Assembly (NCBI RefSeq): GCF_001426405.1
Contig: NZ_LMEP01000001.1
Span: 125,241 to 189,240, forward strand
Length of the DNA stretch: 64,000 nucleotides
Source: Streptomyces sp. Root1304
Lineage (GTDB): Bacteria; Actinomycetota; Actinomycetes; Streptomycetales; Streptomycetaceae
Direction of reading: 5' to 3'
Part shown: one piece after another, positions 1-8,797 of the stretch
Layout of the letters: every line of letters starts with the position of its first letter
How positions within the stretch are numbered: the first letter of the stretch is position 1
Position numbers and translations under genes: made by a program
Notes under the pieces: generated by a model
Databases searched by the model: none
Told to the model about the DNA's origin: nothing
What the model saw: only the letters and a program-made list of their open reading frames with translations

Positions 1-490
1 GCATGGCCTGGGCCATGATCGAGCCTTCGAGGGCGAAGAAGATGAAGGTGAAGGAGGCGTAGATCAGCGAGGTGAGCGTCGAGCCGAAGTAGCCGAAGCC
101 GGCACCGCGCGTGATCAGGTCCATGTCCAGGCCGTACTTCGCGCAGGCGCGGGCGATGGGGATGCCGGTGAGGAAGATGAGCGTGGCGGCGGTGAGGATC
201 GCGGCGAGGCCGCTGCCGAAGCCGTAGGTGAAGACGATCGAGGCGCCGATCGCGAAGTCGGCGAGGTAGGCGATGCCGCCGAGGGCGGTCCCGGCCACGG
301 TCGCGGGCGACCAGCGCCGGAAGGAGTGCGGGGCGTAGCGCAGCGAGTAGTCCTCGCGGCTCTCGTCCGCGGCCAGCTTGGCGTAGCTGCGGCGGGGCCC
401 GGAGGGCGGGGCGGCCCCCTCCGGCGCGTCGGGGGCCGGGGCGGTGCCTCCGTCCGGCTCCGGCGTGGGGGCGGTGACCGTGTCCGTCAT
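1..490 (-). CDS. NCS1-family purine/cytosine permease, N-terminal part (runs off window)
   Basis: An ATG at 490 opens a frame that leaves the window at base 1, so only about 163 N-terminal residues are present. After a Pro/Glu-rich cytoplasmic leader (about 45 residues) comes the stretch YSLRYAPHSFRRWSP. Hydrophobic segments follow, including GGIAYLADFAIGASI and LTSLIYASFTFIFFALEGS, as in nucleobase:cation symporter-1 proteins (cytosine/purine/allantoin class). It would import a nucleobase-like solute across the plasma membrane; the substrate cannot be told. It lies 199 nt downstream of a GntR-type regulator on the same strand, which may control it. Family call fairly secure, substrate unknown. 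Confidence 0.75.
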   Translation of the reverse strand, partial: MTDTVTAPTPEPDGGTAPAPDAPEGAAPPSGPRRSYAKLAADESREDYSLRYAPHSFRRWSPATVAGTALGGIAYLADFAIGASIVFTYGFGSGLAAILTAATLIFLTGIPIARACAKYGLDMDLITRGAGFGYFGSTLTSLIYASFTFIFFALEGSIMAQAM

Positions 491-689
491 GAGGGTTCCT
501 GTCGTCCGACCGATTCGCGGGTACGGACGAGGAAGGTAGGAGCCGGTCGTGACGGACGGCGGCGACGGGAGGTTGCCGGGCGGTTACGCGGGCTGACACC
601 CCGTTAACTCGCGGTCACACCCCCCGGACGACGGACTCCGCTGACCGGTGGGGGCCACGGGAGCCGCGGTGCCCGGTCCGCCGGAGGCC

Positions 690-1442
690 TCATCTCACCG
701 GCAGGTGGTACGAGAGGCGGTAGCGGTCGGCCGGGACCACCACGTCGGCCGTCTCGACCGCGCGCCCGGAGGCGTAGTACGTGCGCTCCACGACCATCAC
801 CACATGACCCGGCACCCCGCCCAGCGCGAGGAGTTCCTCGGCGAGGCCCGGCCGGGCGCCGACCTCCTCCACGACGTTGTCCACGACCACGTCGATGGCC
901 GCCATCCGCTCGACGACCCCGCAGCCGCCGAGCGGCCCCTCCTCGGGGAGCATCACCGGCGTCCGCCCCGTGACAGCGAGCGGCTCCCAGGAGGTGGCGA
1001 CCATCATCGGCTCGCCGCCGTCCCGGTACACGTATCTGGTGCGCATCACGCGCTCCCCCGGTTCGATGCCGAGCCGCTCGGCCACCTCGGCGCTCACCGG
1101 CTCCTGCTCGCTGTTCGACTCCCAGGTGCCCCGGGCCCCCTCGGCCGCCTGCTCCTGCCGGAAGGGGCTGGCGCCGGCCGCCGGACGGTATCCGGAGCGG
1201 GCGATCCGGCGCGGCACGGGACGCTCCCGCACATAGGTGCCCGAGCCCGAGCGCCCCTCCACGAGCCCCTCGGCCATGAGCACCTTACGGGCTTCCAGCG
1301 CGACGGTGTCCGACACCCCGTACTCCTCGCGGATGCGCGCCTGCGAGGGGAGGCGGGTATGCGGCGGGAGCGAGCCGTTGGCGATCTTCTCCCGCAGATC
1401 GCTCGCCACGCGCAGATAGGCGGGCTGCTCACCGAACGTCAC
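690..1442 (-). CDS. GntR/HutC-type transcriptional regulator with UTRA domain
   Basis: 250 residues. An N-terminal winged helix (about residues 5-72, with LREKIANGSLPPHTRLPS and an SGSGTYV wing) is followed by a UTRA-like ligand domain (about 95-245). The GTG start at 1442 is preceded by a GAGGGGA ribosome site. The gene is divergent from the chitinase gene and upstream of the NCS1 permease on its own strand, so either could be a target; the permease arrangement is the commoner one for this family. The effector is unknown. The DasR-type operator in front of the chitinase need not be its site, because DasR itself is normally encoded elsewhere. Confidence 0.85.
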   Translation of the reverse strand: MTFGEQPAYLRVASDLREKIANGSLPPHTRLPSQARIREEYGVSDTVALEARKVLMAEGLVEGRSGSGTYVRERPVPRRIARSGYRPAAGASPFRQEQAAEGARGTWESNSEQEPVSAEVAERLGIEPGERVMRTRYVYRDGGEPMMVATSWEPLAVTGRTPVMLPEEGPLGGCGVVERMAAIDVVVDNVVEEVGARPGLAEELLALGGVPGHVVMVVERTYYASGRAVETADVVVPADRYRLSYHLPVR

Positions 1443-1615
1443 TGGACACTCCCCTCAGGTTGACTTACAGCTACAGACTGACAACCGTGGGTCGCGATCC
1501 GCAAGTATGGGCCAAAGTTTCACTCGATGTGATGACACCGAGATCACACCTCTTGCTACCCGCGGTCACGCCGAGTAGACGCCGCAGTGCGCACCGAGTG
1601 GACACGTCACACCCC

Positions 1616-1644
1616 TTGACCCCCATTGGTCCAGACCAATACCT
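1616..1644 (+). promoter_or_regulatory. Chitinase promoter overlapping a DasR-type operator
   Basis: A TTGACC -35-like element at 1616-1621 is 17 nt from ATACCT (1639-1644). The 16-bp perfect palindrome ATTGGTCCAGACCAAT (1625-1640) fills the spacer. It is a near match to the DasR-responsive element (consensus ACTGGTCTAGACCANT) known to control Streptomyces chitinase and N-acetylglucosamine genes. Repression in the absence of glucosamine-6-phosphate is therefore expected. Confidence 0.85.
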
Positions 1645-1756
1645 TCCTGCCTGCGAGCTTCTTCGCACACCCCCCCGGCCACCCCTTCGCACGCCCCCGC
1701 AACGCCCCGCCCCGCCTCTCCGCACGCTCCCTCCCGCCTCGCACAGGAACGAGCCC

Positions 1757-3094
1757 ATGCGTCCCAGAGCCATGACCAAACTGACCCTCGGCACCGCGGC
1801 CGCCGCGGCCCTCGGCCTCCTCGCCACCCTGGCCCCCGCCGCCGACGCGCACCAGCCCGCCCCGCACACCCCCGCGCTCAAGCGCGTCGGCTACTTCACC
1901 CAATGGGGCATCTACGGCCGGAACTTCCAGGTCAAGGACCTGGAGACGAGCGGCACCGCCGCCAGGCTCAGCCACATCAACTACGCCTTCGGCGTGGTCG
2001 GTCCGGACGGCACCTGCCTGATGGGCAACGCCCCCGGCTCCGACCCCTGGGCGGACTACGTGCGCCCCGTCGACGCGGCGACCTCGGTGGACGGCGTCGG
2101 CGACACCGCCGACCAGCGCCTGGCCGGAAGCTTCAACGAGCTGCGCGAGCTGAAGGCCAAGCACCCCGGCCTCAAGGTCATGATCTCGCTGGGCGGCTGG
2201 AGCGGCTCCGCCCACTTCTCCGACGCCGTACGCACCGACGCCGGCCGCAAGAAGCTCGTCGCCTCCTGCCTCGACACGTACATCAAGGGGAACCTGCCCG
2301 TCGACGGCGCCCGCGGCGGCGCCGGAGCCGCCGCCGGAGTCTTCGACGGGGTCGACCTGGACTGGGAGTGGCCCGGCTCGGACGGCGCCCCCGGGAACGT
2401 GATCCGGCCCGAGGACAAGCCCAACTTCACCAAGCTGGTACGGGAGTTCCGCACCCAGCTCGACACCTACGGCCGCTCACTGCCGAAGGGGCAGCGCAAG
2501 CACTACGACCTCAGCGCGTACGTGCCCACCGCGCCCGCCAAGATCGACGCGGGCTTCGAAGTCCCCCGGATCATGCGGGACTTCGACTTCGTGAACCTCC
2601 AGGGCTACGACTTCCACGTCTCCGGCGAGAAGACCACCGCCCAGCAGTCCGCGCTCTACGCCGAGGACGACTTCAGCGTCGACCAGACCGTCAGGGCCTG
2701 GCTGCGGCGCGGCGCGCCCGCCCACAAGCTCGTGGTCGGCATGCCCTTCTACGGGCAGGGCTGGACCGGCGTCACCGGCGGCGGCGACGGCCTCGGACAG
2801 CCCGCGGCCGGGCCCGCCCCCGCGACCTGGACGGCCGGCTCCGAGGACTACAAGTTCCTGAAGGCGCTGGCGAATTCGGGGACGTACACGCTCCACCGGG
2901 GCCCCCGCGGCGGCCACGCGTGGCTCTTCGACGGCACCACCCTGTGGACGTACGACGACCCGACCGTGCTGCGCACCAAGGCGTCCTACGTCCGGCGGAA
3001 CGGGCTCGGCGGCGCGATGGTCTGGTCCCTCGACGGGGACACCCCGGACGGCGAGCTGATCACCGCCATCGACCGGGGCCTGACCCGGCGCTGA
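1757..3094 (+). CDS. Secreted GH18 chitinase
   Basis: 445 residues from the ATG at 1757 (AGGAA ribosome site at 1744). An in-frame ATG at 1772 is the alternative. A signal peptide (about 1-31, ending AADA) precedes a single GH18 TIM barrel. SLGG (144-147) and the catalytic DxxDxDxE motif (D197, D200, D202, E204) are intact, and FVNLQGYDFH and a C-terminal GAMVWSLDGD match subfamily A strands. No carbohydrate-binding or FnIII module is present. It should hydrolyse extracellular chitin to chitobiose. The DasR operator in its promoter ties it to aminosugar availability. Confidence 0.93.
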   Translation: MRPRAMTKLTLGTAAAAALGLLATLAPAADAHQPAPHTPALKRVGYFTQWGIYGRNFQVKDLETSGTAARLSHINYAFGVVGPDGTCLMGNAPGSDPWADYVRPVDAATSVDGVGDTADQRLAGSFNELRELKAKHPGLKVMISLGGWSGSAHFSDAVRTDAGRKKLVASCLDTYIKGNLPVDGARGGAGAAAGVFDGVDLDWEWPGSDGAPGNVIRPEDKPNFTKLVREFRTQLDTYGRSLPKGQRKHYDLSAYVPTAPAKIDAGFEVPRIMRDFDFVNLQGYDFHVSGEKTTAQQSALYAEDDFSVDQTVRAWLRRGAPAHKLVVGMPFYGQGWTGVTGGGDGLGQPAAGPAPATWTAGSEDYKFLKALANSGTYTLHRGPRGGHAWLFDGTTLWTYDDPTVLRTKASYVRRNGLGGAMVWSLDGDTPDGELITAIDRGLTRR

Positions 3095-3100
3095 CACCCC

Positions 3101-3129
3101 GCCCCGGCCGCCCGTCCGGCGGCCGGGGC
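3101..3129 (+). terminator. Terminator after chitinase gene
   Basis: A perfect 12-bp GC stem (arms 3101-3112 and 3118-3129) with a 5-nt loop lies 7 nt after the stop codon. Confidence 0.7.
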
Positions 3130-3230
3130 CCCTGAACCGCGGACCGGCGCCCCGCCGCGCGCGGTGCGCCGGAACGGCGGTCGGTCACGGGCCGCCGTCC
3201 CCGGCCCGCCGCTTCCGGTCCGCACACGAC

Positions 3231-3262
3231 GGGGCCGGGCCTCCCGAGGGAGACCCGGCCCC
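3231..3262. terminator. Second hairpin between convergent genes
   Basis: Arms GGGGCCGGG (from 3231) and CCCGGCCCC (to 3262) pair with one internal mismatch beyond. It sits between the convergent chitinase and DUF4190 genes and can serve the latter. Confidence 0.55.
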
Positions 3263-3356
3263 GTCCTCACACCACGTCACGCGCCACGCACGCCGTCGCC
3301 GCACCCGACCGCACGCCGTCGCCACGCCCGGCCGCACACCGCCGCCGCACCCGGTC

Positions 3357-4538
3357 TCAGGCCGAGGTCCCCCCGTCGCCCGCCGGGGGCGTGCCCGTCA
3401 GGCCGAGCGCGGTGCGGGCCTCCGCGCCCAGGTCCTCGGGCAGCGCGTCCCAGGCCGCGTCGTACGCCTCCCAGTAGGCGTCCGCGTCGGGCGCCCCCGC
3501 CAGCTTCGCCCACTGCTTCGAGGCCGTGTCGAGCTGCTTGCCCAGCGCCTCGACGGGGGCGGTGGAGGCACCCGGCCAGTAGTGCTGGTCGAGGCCCGTA
3601 CGCGCTCCGTTGATCGCGGCGAGAAGCCGGACGGACCAGGCCTTGTTGGCGGCGAAGTCCTCGTCCGGGTCCTCGTCGGGCTCCTCGTAGACCACCGTCT
3701 CGATCGGGTTGACGGAGTTCAGGAACTGCTCCTGGTCGGCCGACAGTTCGGCGGCGTCGGAGCGCACGGAGCCGCTGAAGGGCTTCTTGTCGGTGGCGAA
3801 CGTGCAGGTCACCACGCGGTCGCCGCCGCGCCAGCTCTGGCTGCTCGGCAGGTAGTAGTACAGCCAGACGTCCTTGGGCACGGCCCAGGTGTCCATCGCG
3901 TACGCGGCGTTGATCGTCTCGCAGCGCTTCACGGCGATCTTGTCGATCGCGTCGTCGCCGGGCCACTTGTCGAAGCCGGTGACCTTGAAGCCGCCGGTGA
4001 CCTCGCCGTCGTGCGGGCGGGCGCAGTCGACGATCGTGACGTCCGTCGCGTACTCCTCCAGCTTGCCGTCGTCGCTGAAGCACTGCCCGGTCCGCAGGGA
4101 GAACGGCGACCTCGTACGGGACGCCTCGTCCACGCCCTCCTTGAAGTCGCCCCAGGCCGCACCGATGCCGCCGGTCGCGAGCCCGACGACGAGCAGCAGA
4201 CTGCTGAGCGCGGAGAGCACGATGCCGGTGATCGCGAGCGCCTTGCCGTCCTGCTCCCTCTTCCTGATCTGCGGAAGGGCGATGAGCCCCAGGACCAGAC
4301 CGAGGGGCGGGAGGCAGCAGACGATGCCGGAGACCAGGGAGCCGATGGCGAGGCCGTTGGTGGTGCGCCGGGGCGGCTGCCCGTAGGGGAAGGGTCCCGG
4401 TCCCCCTGCCGGGCCCCCGTAGGGGCCGGGCGCGTACGGCATGCCCGGGGAGGTGTACGGCCCGGGGGCGGGCCATCCGCCCTGCTGCGGAGCCCCCTCG
4501 GGCTGCTGCGGCGGCGGGGTCGGCTGAGTCGGCTCCAC
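3357..4538 (-). CDS. DUF4190/Septum_form membrane protein
   Basis: 393 residues from the GTG at 4538, chosen because AGGAGC (4548-4553) sits 9 nt upstream; an earlier in-frame ATG at 4634 lacks a ribosome site. A Pro/Gly-rich cytoplasmic tail is followed by two membrane segments (GLAIGSLVSGIVCCLPPLGL and ALAITGIVLSALSSLLLVVG) typical of DUF4190. The extracellular part contains GQCFSDDG...VDCARPHDGEV, the signature of the Septum_form domain. A role at the cell surface or septum is family lore only. Transcribed alone; divergent from nothing close by. Confidence 0.75.
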   Translation of the reverse strand: MEPTQPTPPPQQPEGAPQQGGWPAPGPYTSPGMPYAPGPYGGPAGGPGPFPYGQPPRRTTNGLAIGSLVSGIVCCLPPLGLVLGLIALPQIRKREQDGKALAITGIVLSALSSLLLVVGLATGGIGAAWGDFKEGVDEASRTRSPFSLRTGQCFSDDGKLEEYATDVTIVDCARPHDGEVTGGFKVTGFDKWPGDDAIDKIAVKRCETINAAYAMDTWAVPKDVWLYYYLPSSQSWRGGDRVVTCTFATDKKPFSGSVRSDAAELSADQEQFLNSVNPIETVVYEEPDEDPDEDFAANKAWSVRLLAAINGARTGLDQHYWPGASTAPVEALGKQLDTASKQWAKLAGAPDADAYWEAYDAAWDALPEDLGAEARTALGLTGTPPAGDGGTSA

Positions 4539-4694
4539 GGGTACGGCGCTCCTGTTGCGGGCGGGTGACACGAACAAACGATCGGGCGCGCATCGTACGT
4601 GGAGAGGGGGTGGGGGCGGACAGCCGGGGGACACCCCGGACGCGGGAGGGGCACGGAACCGGACACGGGAAGGGACACGGGAGGGACACGGAAA

Positions 4695-4720
4695 GGGCGG
4701 CCGCCCGCCGGCGGCCGCCC
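4695..4720 (-). terminator. Terminator of the subtilisin gene
   Basis: On the minus strand, GGGCGGCCGC and its complement (arms 4711-4720 and 4695-4704) form a 10-bp stem with a 6-nt loop, followed by TTTCC. Confidence 0.65.
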
Positions 4721-4748
4721 CTCCCGATGTGTGTCGGTCGGACCCGGG

Positions 4749-6323
4749 TCAGAACTGCAGACCCCAGGAGTCGATCTTCCCGGTGTCGTAGGACGCGTTG
4801 TCCGTGACCCGCAGCTTCCACGTGCCGTTGGCGACCTCCGAGGAGGCGTTCACGGTGTACGTGGTGGTGATGTTGTCCGCGCTGCCGCCCGTACCGAAGG
4901 CCTTCAGCGTGTACGCCGAGCCGTCGGGGGCGATCAGCTGGACCTGGAGGTCACCGATGTAGGTGTGGGCGATGTTCACCGGCACCTGGAGGGCGGCCGG
5001 GGCGTTGCCCGTGACGCCGCTGACGGTGACCGGGGACTCGACGGTCGCGTTGTCGGCGATGGCGAAGTCCGCGGTGTTCTCGAACTTCGGGCCGGTGGGC
5101 GGGGTGGTGGTGCCGCCACCGACGAACAGGAGCCTGTTCGGGGAGCCGGTGCCGGGGCTGGTGACGACGTTCGGCGTGGCGGCGGCGGTCAGGGCCGCGG
5201 AGACCTGCGCCGGGGTCGCGGTGGGGTTGTCCGCGAGGTAGACGGCGGCGGCTCCGGCGACGTGCGGGGTCGCCATCGACGTACCGGAGATGGTGTTGGT
5301 GGCGGTGTCACCGGTGCCCCAGGACGAGGTGATCGAGGAGCCCGGGGCGAAGAGGTCCAGGCCGCTGCCGTAGTTGGAGTAGCTCGCCTTGGCGTCGCTC
5401 GACGTGGTGGCGCCGACGGTGATGGCCTCGGCCACCCGCGCCGGGGAGTGGTTGGCGGCGTTGTCGGTCTCGTTGCCCGCCGCGACCGCGTAGGTCACGC
5501 CGGAGGCGATCGAGTTGCGGACGGCGTCGTCGAGGACGGAGTCGACGCCGCCGCCGAGGCTCATGTTGGCGACGGCCGGCTTCACGGCGTTCCGCGTGAC
5601 CCAGTCGATGCCCGCGACGACCTGCTCGGTCGTGCCGGAGCCGGAGTTGTCGAGGACGCGGACGCCGACGATCTTCGCCTTCTTGGCGACGCCGTACGAC
5701 GAGCCCGCGACGGTGCCGGCGACGTGGGTGCCGTGGCCGTGGCCGTCCTGGGCGGTGTTGTCGTTGTCGATGGCGTCGTAGCCGTCGGAGGCCCGGCCGC
5801 CGAACTCGGTGTGGGTGATGCGGACGCCGGTGTCGATGATGTACGCGGTGACGCCCTGGCCCGCACTGTCCGGGTAGGTGTAACTCTGGTTCAGCGGAAG
5901 GGCCTTCTGGTCGATCCGGTCCAGACCCCAGGACGGCGGCGAGGGCTGGGTGCCGTCGATGTGGAAGATGCGGTTCTGGACGACGGACCGCACGGCCGGG
6001 TCGGCCGCGAGCTTCTTCGCCTGCGCCTCGGAGAGCTCGACGGAGTAGCCGTTGATCGCCGAGGTGTACGTCCGCTTGATCTTCGCGCCGAACTTGGCGG
6101 CGACGGCCCGGCCCTTGGCGGTCTCCGCCTGCGCGGACTCGTCGAGGGTGACGATGTAGCTGCCCGGGACGGTGCCTTCGGCTCCGGCGTTCTCGATGAC
6201 GCCCTCGGCGGCGGCCGTCGAGGCGGCGGCCGGGAGGGCGGAGAGGGAGCCGAGGGTGAGGGCGGCGACGGCGATGGCCGAGGCGGTGGCGATTCCGCGA
6301 CGCGATGCACGCATCACTGACAT
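4749..6323 (-). CDS. Secreted subtilisin-like S8 protease with C-terminal P domain
   Basis: 524 residues from the ATG at 6323, placed by AGGAGG (6333-6338) 9 nt upstream. Order: signal peptide (about 1-35), I9 propeptide (YIVTLDES...INGYSVELS), S8 catalytic domain and a proprotein-convertase P domain. The S8 domain shows the Asp motif AYIIDTGV, the His motif GHGHGTHVAG and the Ser motif GTSMATPHVAG. The P domain is about the last 105 residues, from FENTADFAI to SWGLQF. All three catalytic residues are present. An extracellular protease autoprocessed from a zymogen is expected. The leader carries unusual C-rich repeats on the sense strand. Confidence 0.93.
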   Translation of the reverse strand: MSVMRASRRGIATASAIAVAALTLGSLSALPAAASTAAAEGVIENAGAEGTVPGSYIVTLDESAQAETAKGRAVAAKFGAKIKRTYTSAINGYSVELSEAQAKKLAADPAVRSVVQNRIFHIDGTQPSPPSWGLDRIDQKALPLNQSYTYPDSAGQGVTAYIIDTGVRITHTEFGGRASDGYDAIDNDNTAQDGHGHGTHVAGTVAGSSYGVAKKAKIVGVRVLDNSGSGTTEQVVAGIDWVTRNAVKPAVANMSLGGGVDSVLDDAVRNSIASGVTYAVAAGNETDNAANHSPARVAEAITVGATTSSDAKASYSNYGSGLDLFAPGSSITSSWGTGDTATNTISGTSMATPHVAGAAAVYLADNPTATPAQVSAALTAAATPNVVTSPGTGSPNRLLFVGGGTTTPPTGPKFENTADFAIADNATVESPVTVSGVTGNAPAALQVPVNIAHTYIGDLQVQLIAPDGSAYTLKAFGTGGSADNITTTYTVNASSEVANGTWKLRVTDNASYDTGKIDSWGLQF

Positions 6324-6350
6324 GTGGGGGGTCCTCCTCATTGGGTGGTG

Positions 6351-6435
6351 CGCTGTTGTGGGGGTGCGGTGCTGTGGGGGGTGCGGCGTTGCTGTGGGGG
6401 GCGCCGTGTTGCCGTGGGGGGTGCTGGGGGGTGCC
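6351..6435. repeat. G-run tandem repeats in the subtilisin leader
   Basis: Four imperfect copies of a roughly 20-bp unit (GCTGTGGGGGGTGCGGCGTT-like) lie just upstream of the ribosome site of the protease gene. There are five or more runs of at least five G on the plus strand, so the protease template strand could form quadruplexes. Confidence 0.8.
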
Positions 6436-6595
6436 TTGCCGAGCAAAAATGACAGGTGCATGACAAGTGAAGGCGGATTCCCCGCCGTCTCGAACATCCG
6501 GCTGCCGAGCGAAAGATTGGCTGATCCATAGGAATCCCACAAGGGCTGCCGACAGCCCGCAACAACCGCGCCACACGGCTGACATGCTGAGCGGC

Positions 6596-7735
6596 ATGAC
6601 CGCCTATGTGTGCCCCCGCTGCCGGGTTCAGTCGCCCACGTACGCGCTCACCTGGTGTTGTCCGCGCTGCGGCGGCCCCTGGGACCTGGAGTTCGCGAGC
6701 GCCCCGGTTCCCCTCCCGTCACTCGCGTCACGTGTGAATTCATTGTGGCGTTACGAGGAGGCGCTGCCGCCGATGCCGTACGCGGCGGACGTGACGCTCG
6801 GGGAGGGCCGCACACCCCTGGTCCCCCTCGTGGAGCACGCGTCGGGATCGGTTTCGGCCAAGCTCGACTTCCTCATGCCCACGCTCTCCTTCAAGGACCG
6901 GGGGGCGGTGCTGCTCGCCGCCCACGCCCTCCGTCTCGCCCGCGCCGGCCGCCTCGCCCGGGTCGTCGCCGACAGCAGCGGCAACGCGGGCACGGCGGTG
7001 GCCGCTTACGGCGCGCGGGCCGGACTCGACTGCGTGGTGTACGTCCCCGGGGGTACGTCCCCGAAGAAGCAGGCGCAGATCCGGGCGCACGGCGCGCGGG
7101 TGGTCGAGGTCCCCGGCGACCGCGAGGCGACGGCCCGCGCGGCGCGGGCGGCGGCCGACGAACCCGGCACGTTCTACGCCTCGCACGTGTACAACCCGTA
7201 CTTCCTGCACGGCACCAAGACGTACGTCTACGAGCTCTGGGAGGAGCTCGGCGGGCGCCTGCCCGACACGATCGTCGTCCCCGTCGGCAACGGCACCCTG
7301 CTGCTCGGCGCCGCCCTCGCCCTCGACGAACTGCACCGCCACGGGCTCACGGACACCCGGCCCGCCCTGGTCGCCGTCCAGGCCGCGGCCGTATCGCCCC
7401 TGGCCAGGGCCTTCCACGCGGGTGCGGACGACCTGGACGGGTCCGCGCCGGCCGATTCCCGCCCCACCCTCGCGGAGGGCATCGCGATCCCGGCACCACC
7501 CCGCGCCCGCCAGATCCTGCGGGCGGTACGGGCGACGGGCGGCACGTTCCTGACGGTGGAGGAGGACGACATCCGCGCCGCCCAGCGGGACCTGGCCCGC
7601 CGCGGCCTCTTCGTCGAGGCGACCGGCGTGGCCTGCTGGGCGGCCGTACGGGCGGCCCCGGAACGCCCGGGACTCACGGTGGTGCCGCTGTGCGGGGCGG
7701 GAGCGAAGACGGGCCTGACGCCCGAGCCGTCGTGA
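6596..7735 (+). CDS. Threonine-synthase-like PLP-dependent enzyme
   Basis: 379 residues from the ATG at 6596; an ATG at 6584 is an alternative and neither has a clear ribosome site. An N-terminal zinc-ribbon-like region (CPRC at 6-9 and 22-25) precedes a fold-type II PLP domain. The PLP lysine is K100 in LSFKDRG, with SSGNAGTA and VPVGNGTLL phosphate-contact segments. This is the layout of threonine synthase and related lyases acting on O-phosphohomoserine. It is isolated from hom/thrB, so the exact substrate is uncertain. Confidence 0.75.
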   Translation: MTAYVCPRCRVQSPTYALTWCCPRCGGPWDLEFASAPVPLPSLASRVNSLWRYEEALPPMPYAADVTLGEGRTPLVPLVEHASGSVSAKLDFLMPTLSFKDRGAVLLAAHALRLARAGRLARVVADSSGNAGTAVAAYGARAGLDCVVYVPGGTSPKKQAQIRAHGARVVEVPGDREATARAARAAADEPGTFYASHVYNPYFLHGTKTYVYELWEELGGRLPDTIVVPVGNGTLLLGAALALDELHRHGLTDTRPALVAVQAAAVSPLARAFHAGADDLDGSAPADSRPTLAEGIAIPAPPRARQILRAVRATGGTFLTVEEDDIRAAQRDLARRGLFVEATGVACWAAVRAAPERPGLTVVPLCGAGAKTGLTPEPS

Positions 7736-7788
7736 GCCCTCCGGGCGCGACCGAAGCACTCCCCCGCACCGGCCCCGCAACGCCGAAC

Positions 7789-7836
7789 GGTGCGGTCTCA
7801 GGGACGGACGGTCAGCCCCGTCCCTGAAACCGCACC
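7789..7836. terminator. Long bidirectional terminator
   Basis: A 19-bp stem with one mismatch (arms 7789-7807 and 7818-7836) and a 10-nt loop lies between the convergent PLP-enzyme and lipoprotein genes. Confidence 0.85.
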
Positions 7837-7904
7837 GGTCCACACCGATCCGGCCCTCACCGAACCGGCGCGCTCACCGATCCCGCGCGCACGTCCCGCG
7901 CGGA

Positions 7905-8660
7905 TCAGAACTCGTCGGCGCCGTTGCGGAGCTCGTACGTCCAGTAGCCCGTCTTCGCGGCGGCCTCGTCGACGGCCAGGCCACCGGCCGGGGACTTCAC
8001 GACGATGCTGCCCTCGGCCGGGCCGTCGGTGGCGAAGAGGTTCACGTTGAACTCGTTCACGACCTTGTTGTCCTCGTGGGCCCCACCGAGCGCGATGCGC
8101 ACGTTGGCGTACGCCGGGGCGCCGGCCTTCAGGACGATCGGGGCGGCCGGCTTGCTCTTCGCGACGGCCGGGACGTCCTTGGCGGTCTGGATCGGGCCGA
8201 AGGCGATCAGCGGGTACTCGAGCAGCGTGCAGTCACGGCCGGAGGTGTTGGTGGCGGTGAGGACGATGTGCTCGGTCGGCACCTCGTCGGCCTTCGCGGC
8301 CGTGACCTTGATGTCGCCGGAGGCGCAGGCGGGGGCCTTGGTGGAGCTGGTGCCACCGGCCGAGGAGCCGGAGCCGCCGGTGGTCGAGCCCTTCGTACCG
8401 GAACCGCCGGTGGTGGAGCCGGCCGTCGAACCGCCGGTGGAGCCACCGGTGGAGCCCGAGCCGCCCTTGGCGGTGGTCTGGTCCGCCGTACCGGCGGAGG
8501 CCGCGCCGCTCTCGGTGGTGGCCGGGGCCGACTTCGAGGTGCCGGCGCTGCCGGCGTCCTTGGCGCCCGCGGTGTCGTCGCCGCCACAGGCGGTGAGGCC
8601 GAGCGAGAGGGCGGCGACGGCGGCGGCGGCCAGGACGGTGGTCTTGTGGTGGTGACGCAT
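7905..8660 (-). CDS. DUF4232-type lipoprotein with Gly/Ser/Thr linker
   Basis: 251 residues from the ATG at 8660. A lipobox LTACGG ends a typical lipoprotein signal, so the mature protein should be anchored on the outer face of the membrane. A low-complexity GGST-rich linker (about residues 55-100) precedes a globular domain with two cysteines (PACASGD, GRDCTLLEYP) typical of DUF4232. Function is unknown. It lies 137 nt downstream of the AfsR-like regulator on the same strand, behind its own repeat-rich upstream region, and could be a target of that regulator. Confidence 0.75.
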   Translation of the reverse strand: MRHHHKTTVLAAAAVAALSLGLTACGGDDTAGAKDAGSAGTSKSAPATTESGAASAGTADQTTAKGGSGSTGGSTGGSTAGSTTGGSGTKGSTTGGSGSSAGGTSSTKAPACASGDIKVTAAKADEVPTEHIVLTATNTSGRDCTLLEYPLIAFGPIQTAKDVPAVAKSKPAAPIVLKAGAPAYANVRIALGGAHEDNKVVNEFNVNLFATDGPAEGSIVVKSPAGGLAVDEAAAKTGYWTYELRNGADEF

Positions 8661-8693
8661 GGTGTTTCCCCCGTGAGAACGCGGTCGGTCGGT

Positions 8694-8752
8694 CCACCCG
8701 GCGGCGCGTCCACCCGGTGGTGTGAACCACCCGGCGGACATCCACCGGGTGA
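8694..8752 (-). promoter_or_regulatory. Four direct repeats upstream of the lipoprotein gene
   Basis: Plus-strand copies CCACCCGGCGG (8694), CCACCCGGTGG (8710), CCACCCGGCGG (8727) and CCACCGGGTGA (8742) recur every 15-17 bp. They lie 34-92 bp upstream of the lipoprotein start. Direct repeats are the usual targets of SARP-type regulators, and one is encoded next door; the binding itself is inference. Confidence 0.5.
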
Positions 8753-8797
8753 TGTAACCAGCTTCCGGCCTCGCGCTGCCGTCCCGCTTGCGTACCG

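Noticed and set aside
648..1463. Open frame on the plus strand opposite the GntR gene
   Set aside because: His/Arg/Gly/Pro-rich composition without domain; the GntR protein on the other strand is unmistakable.
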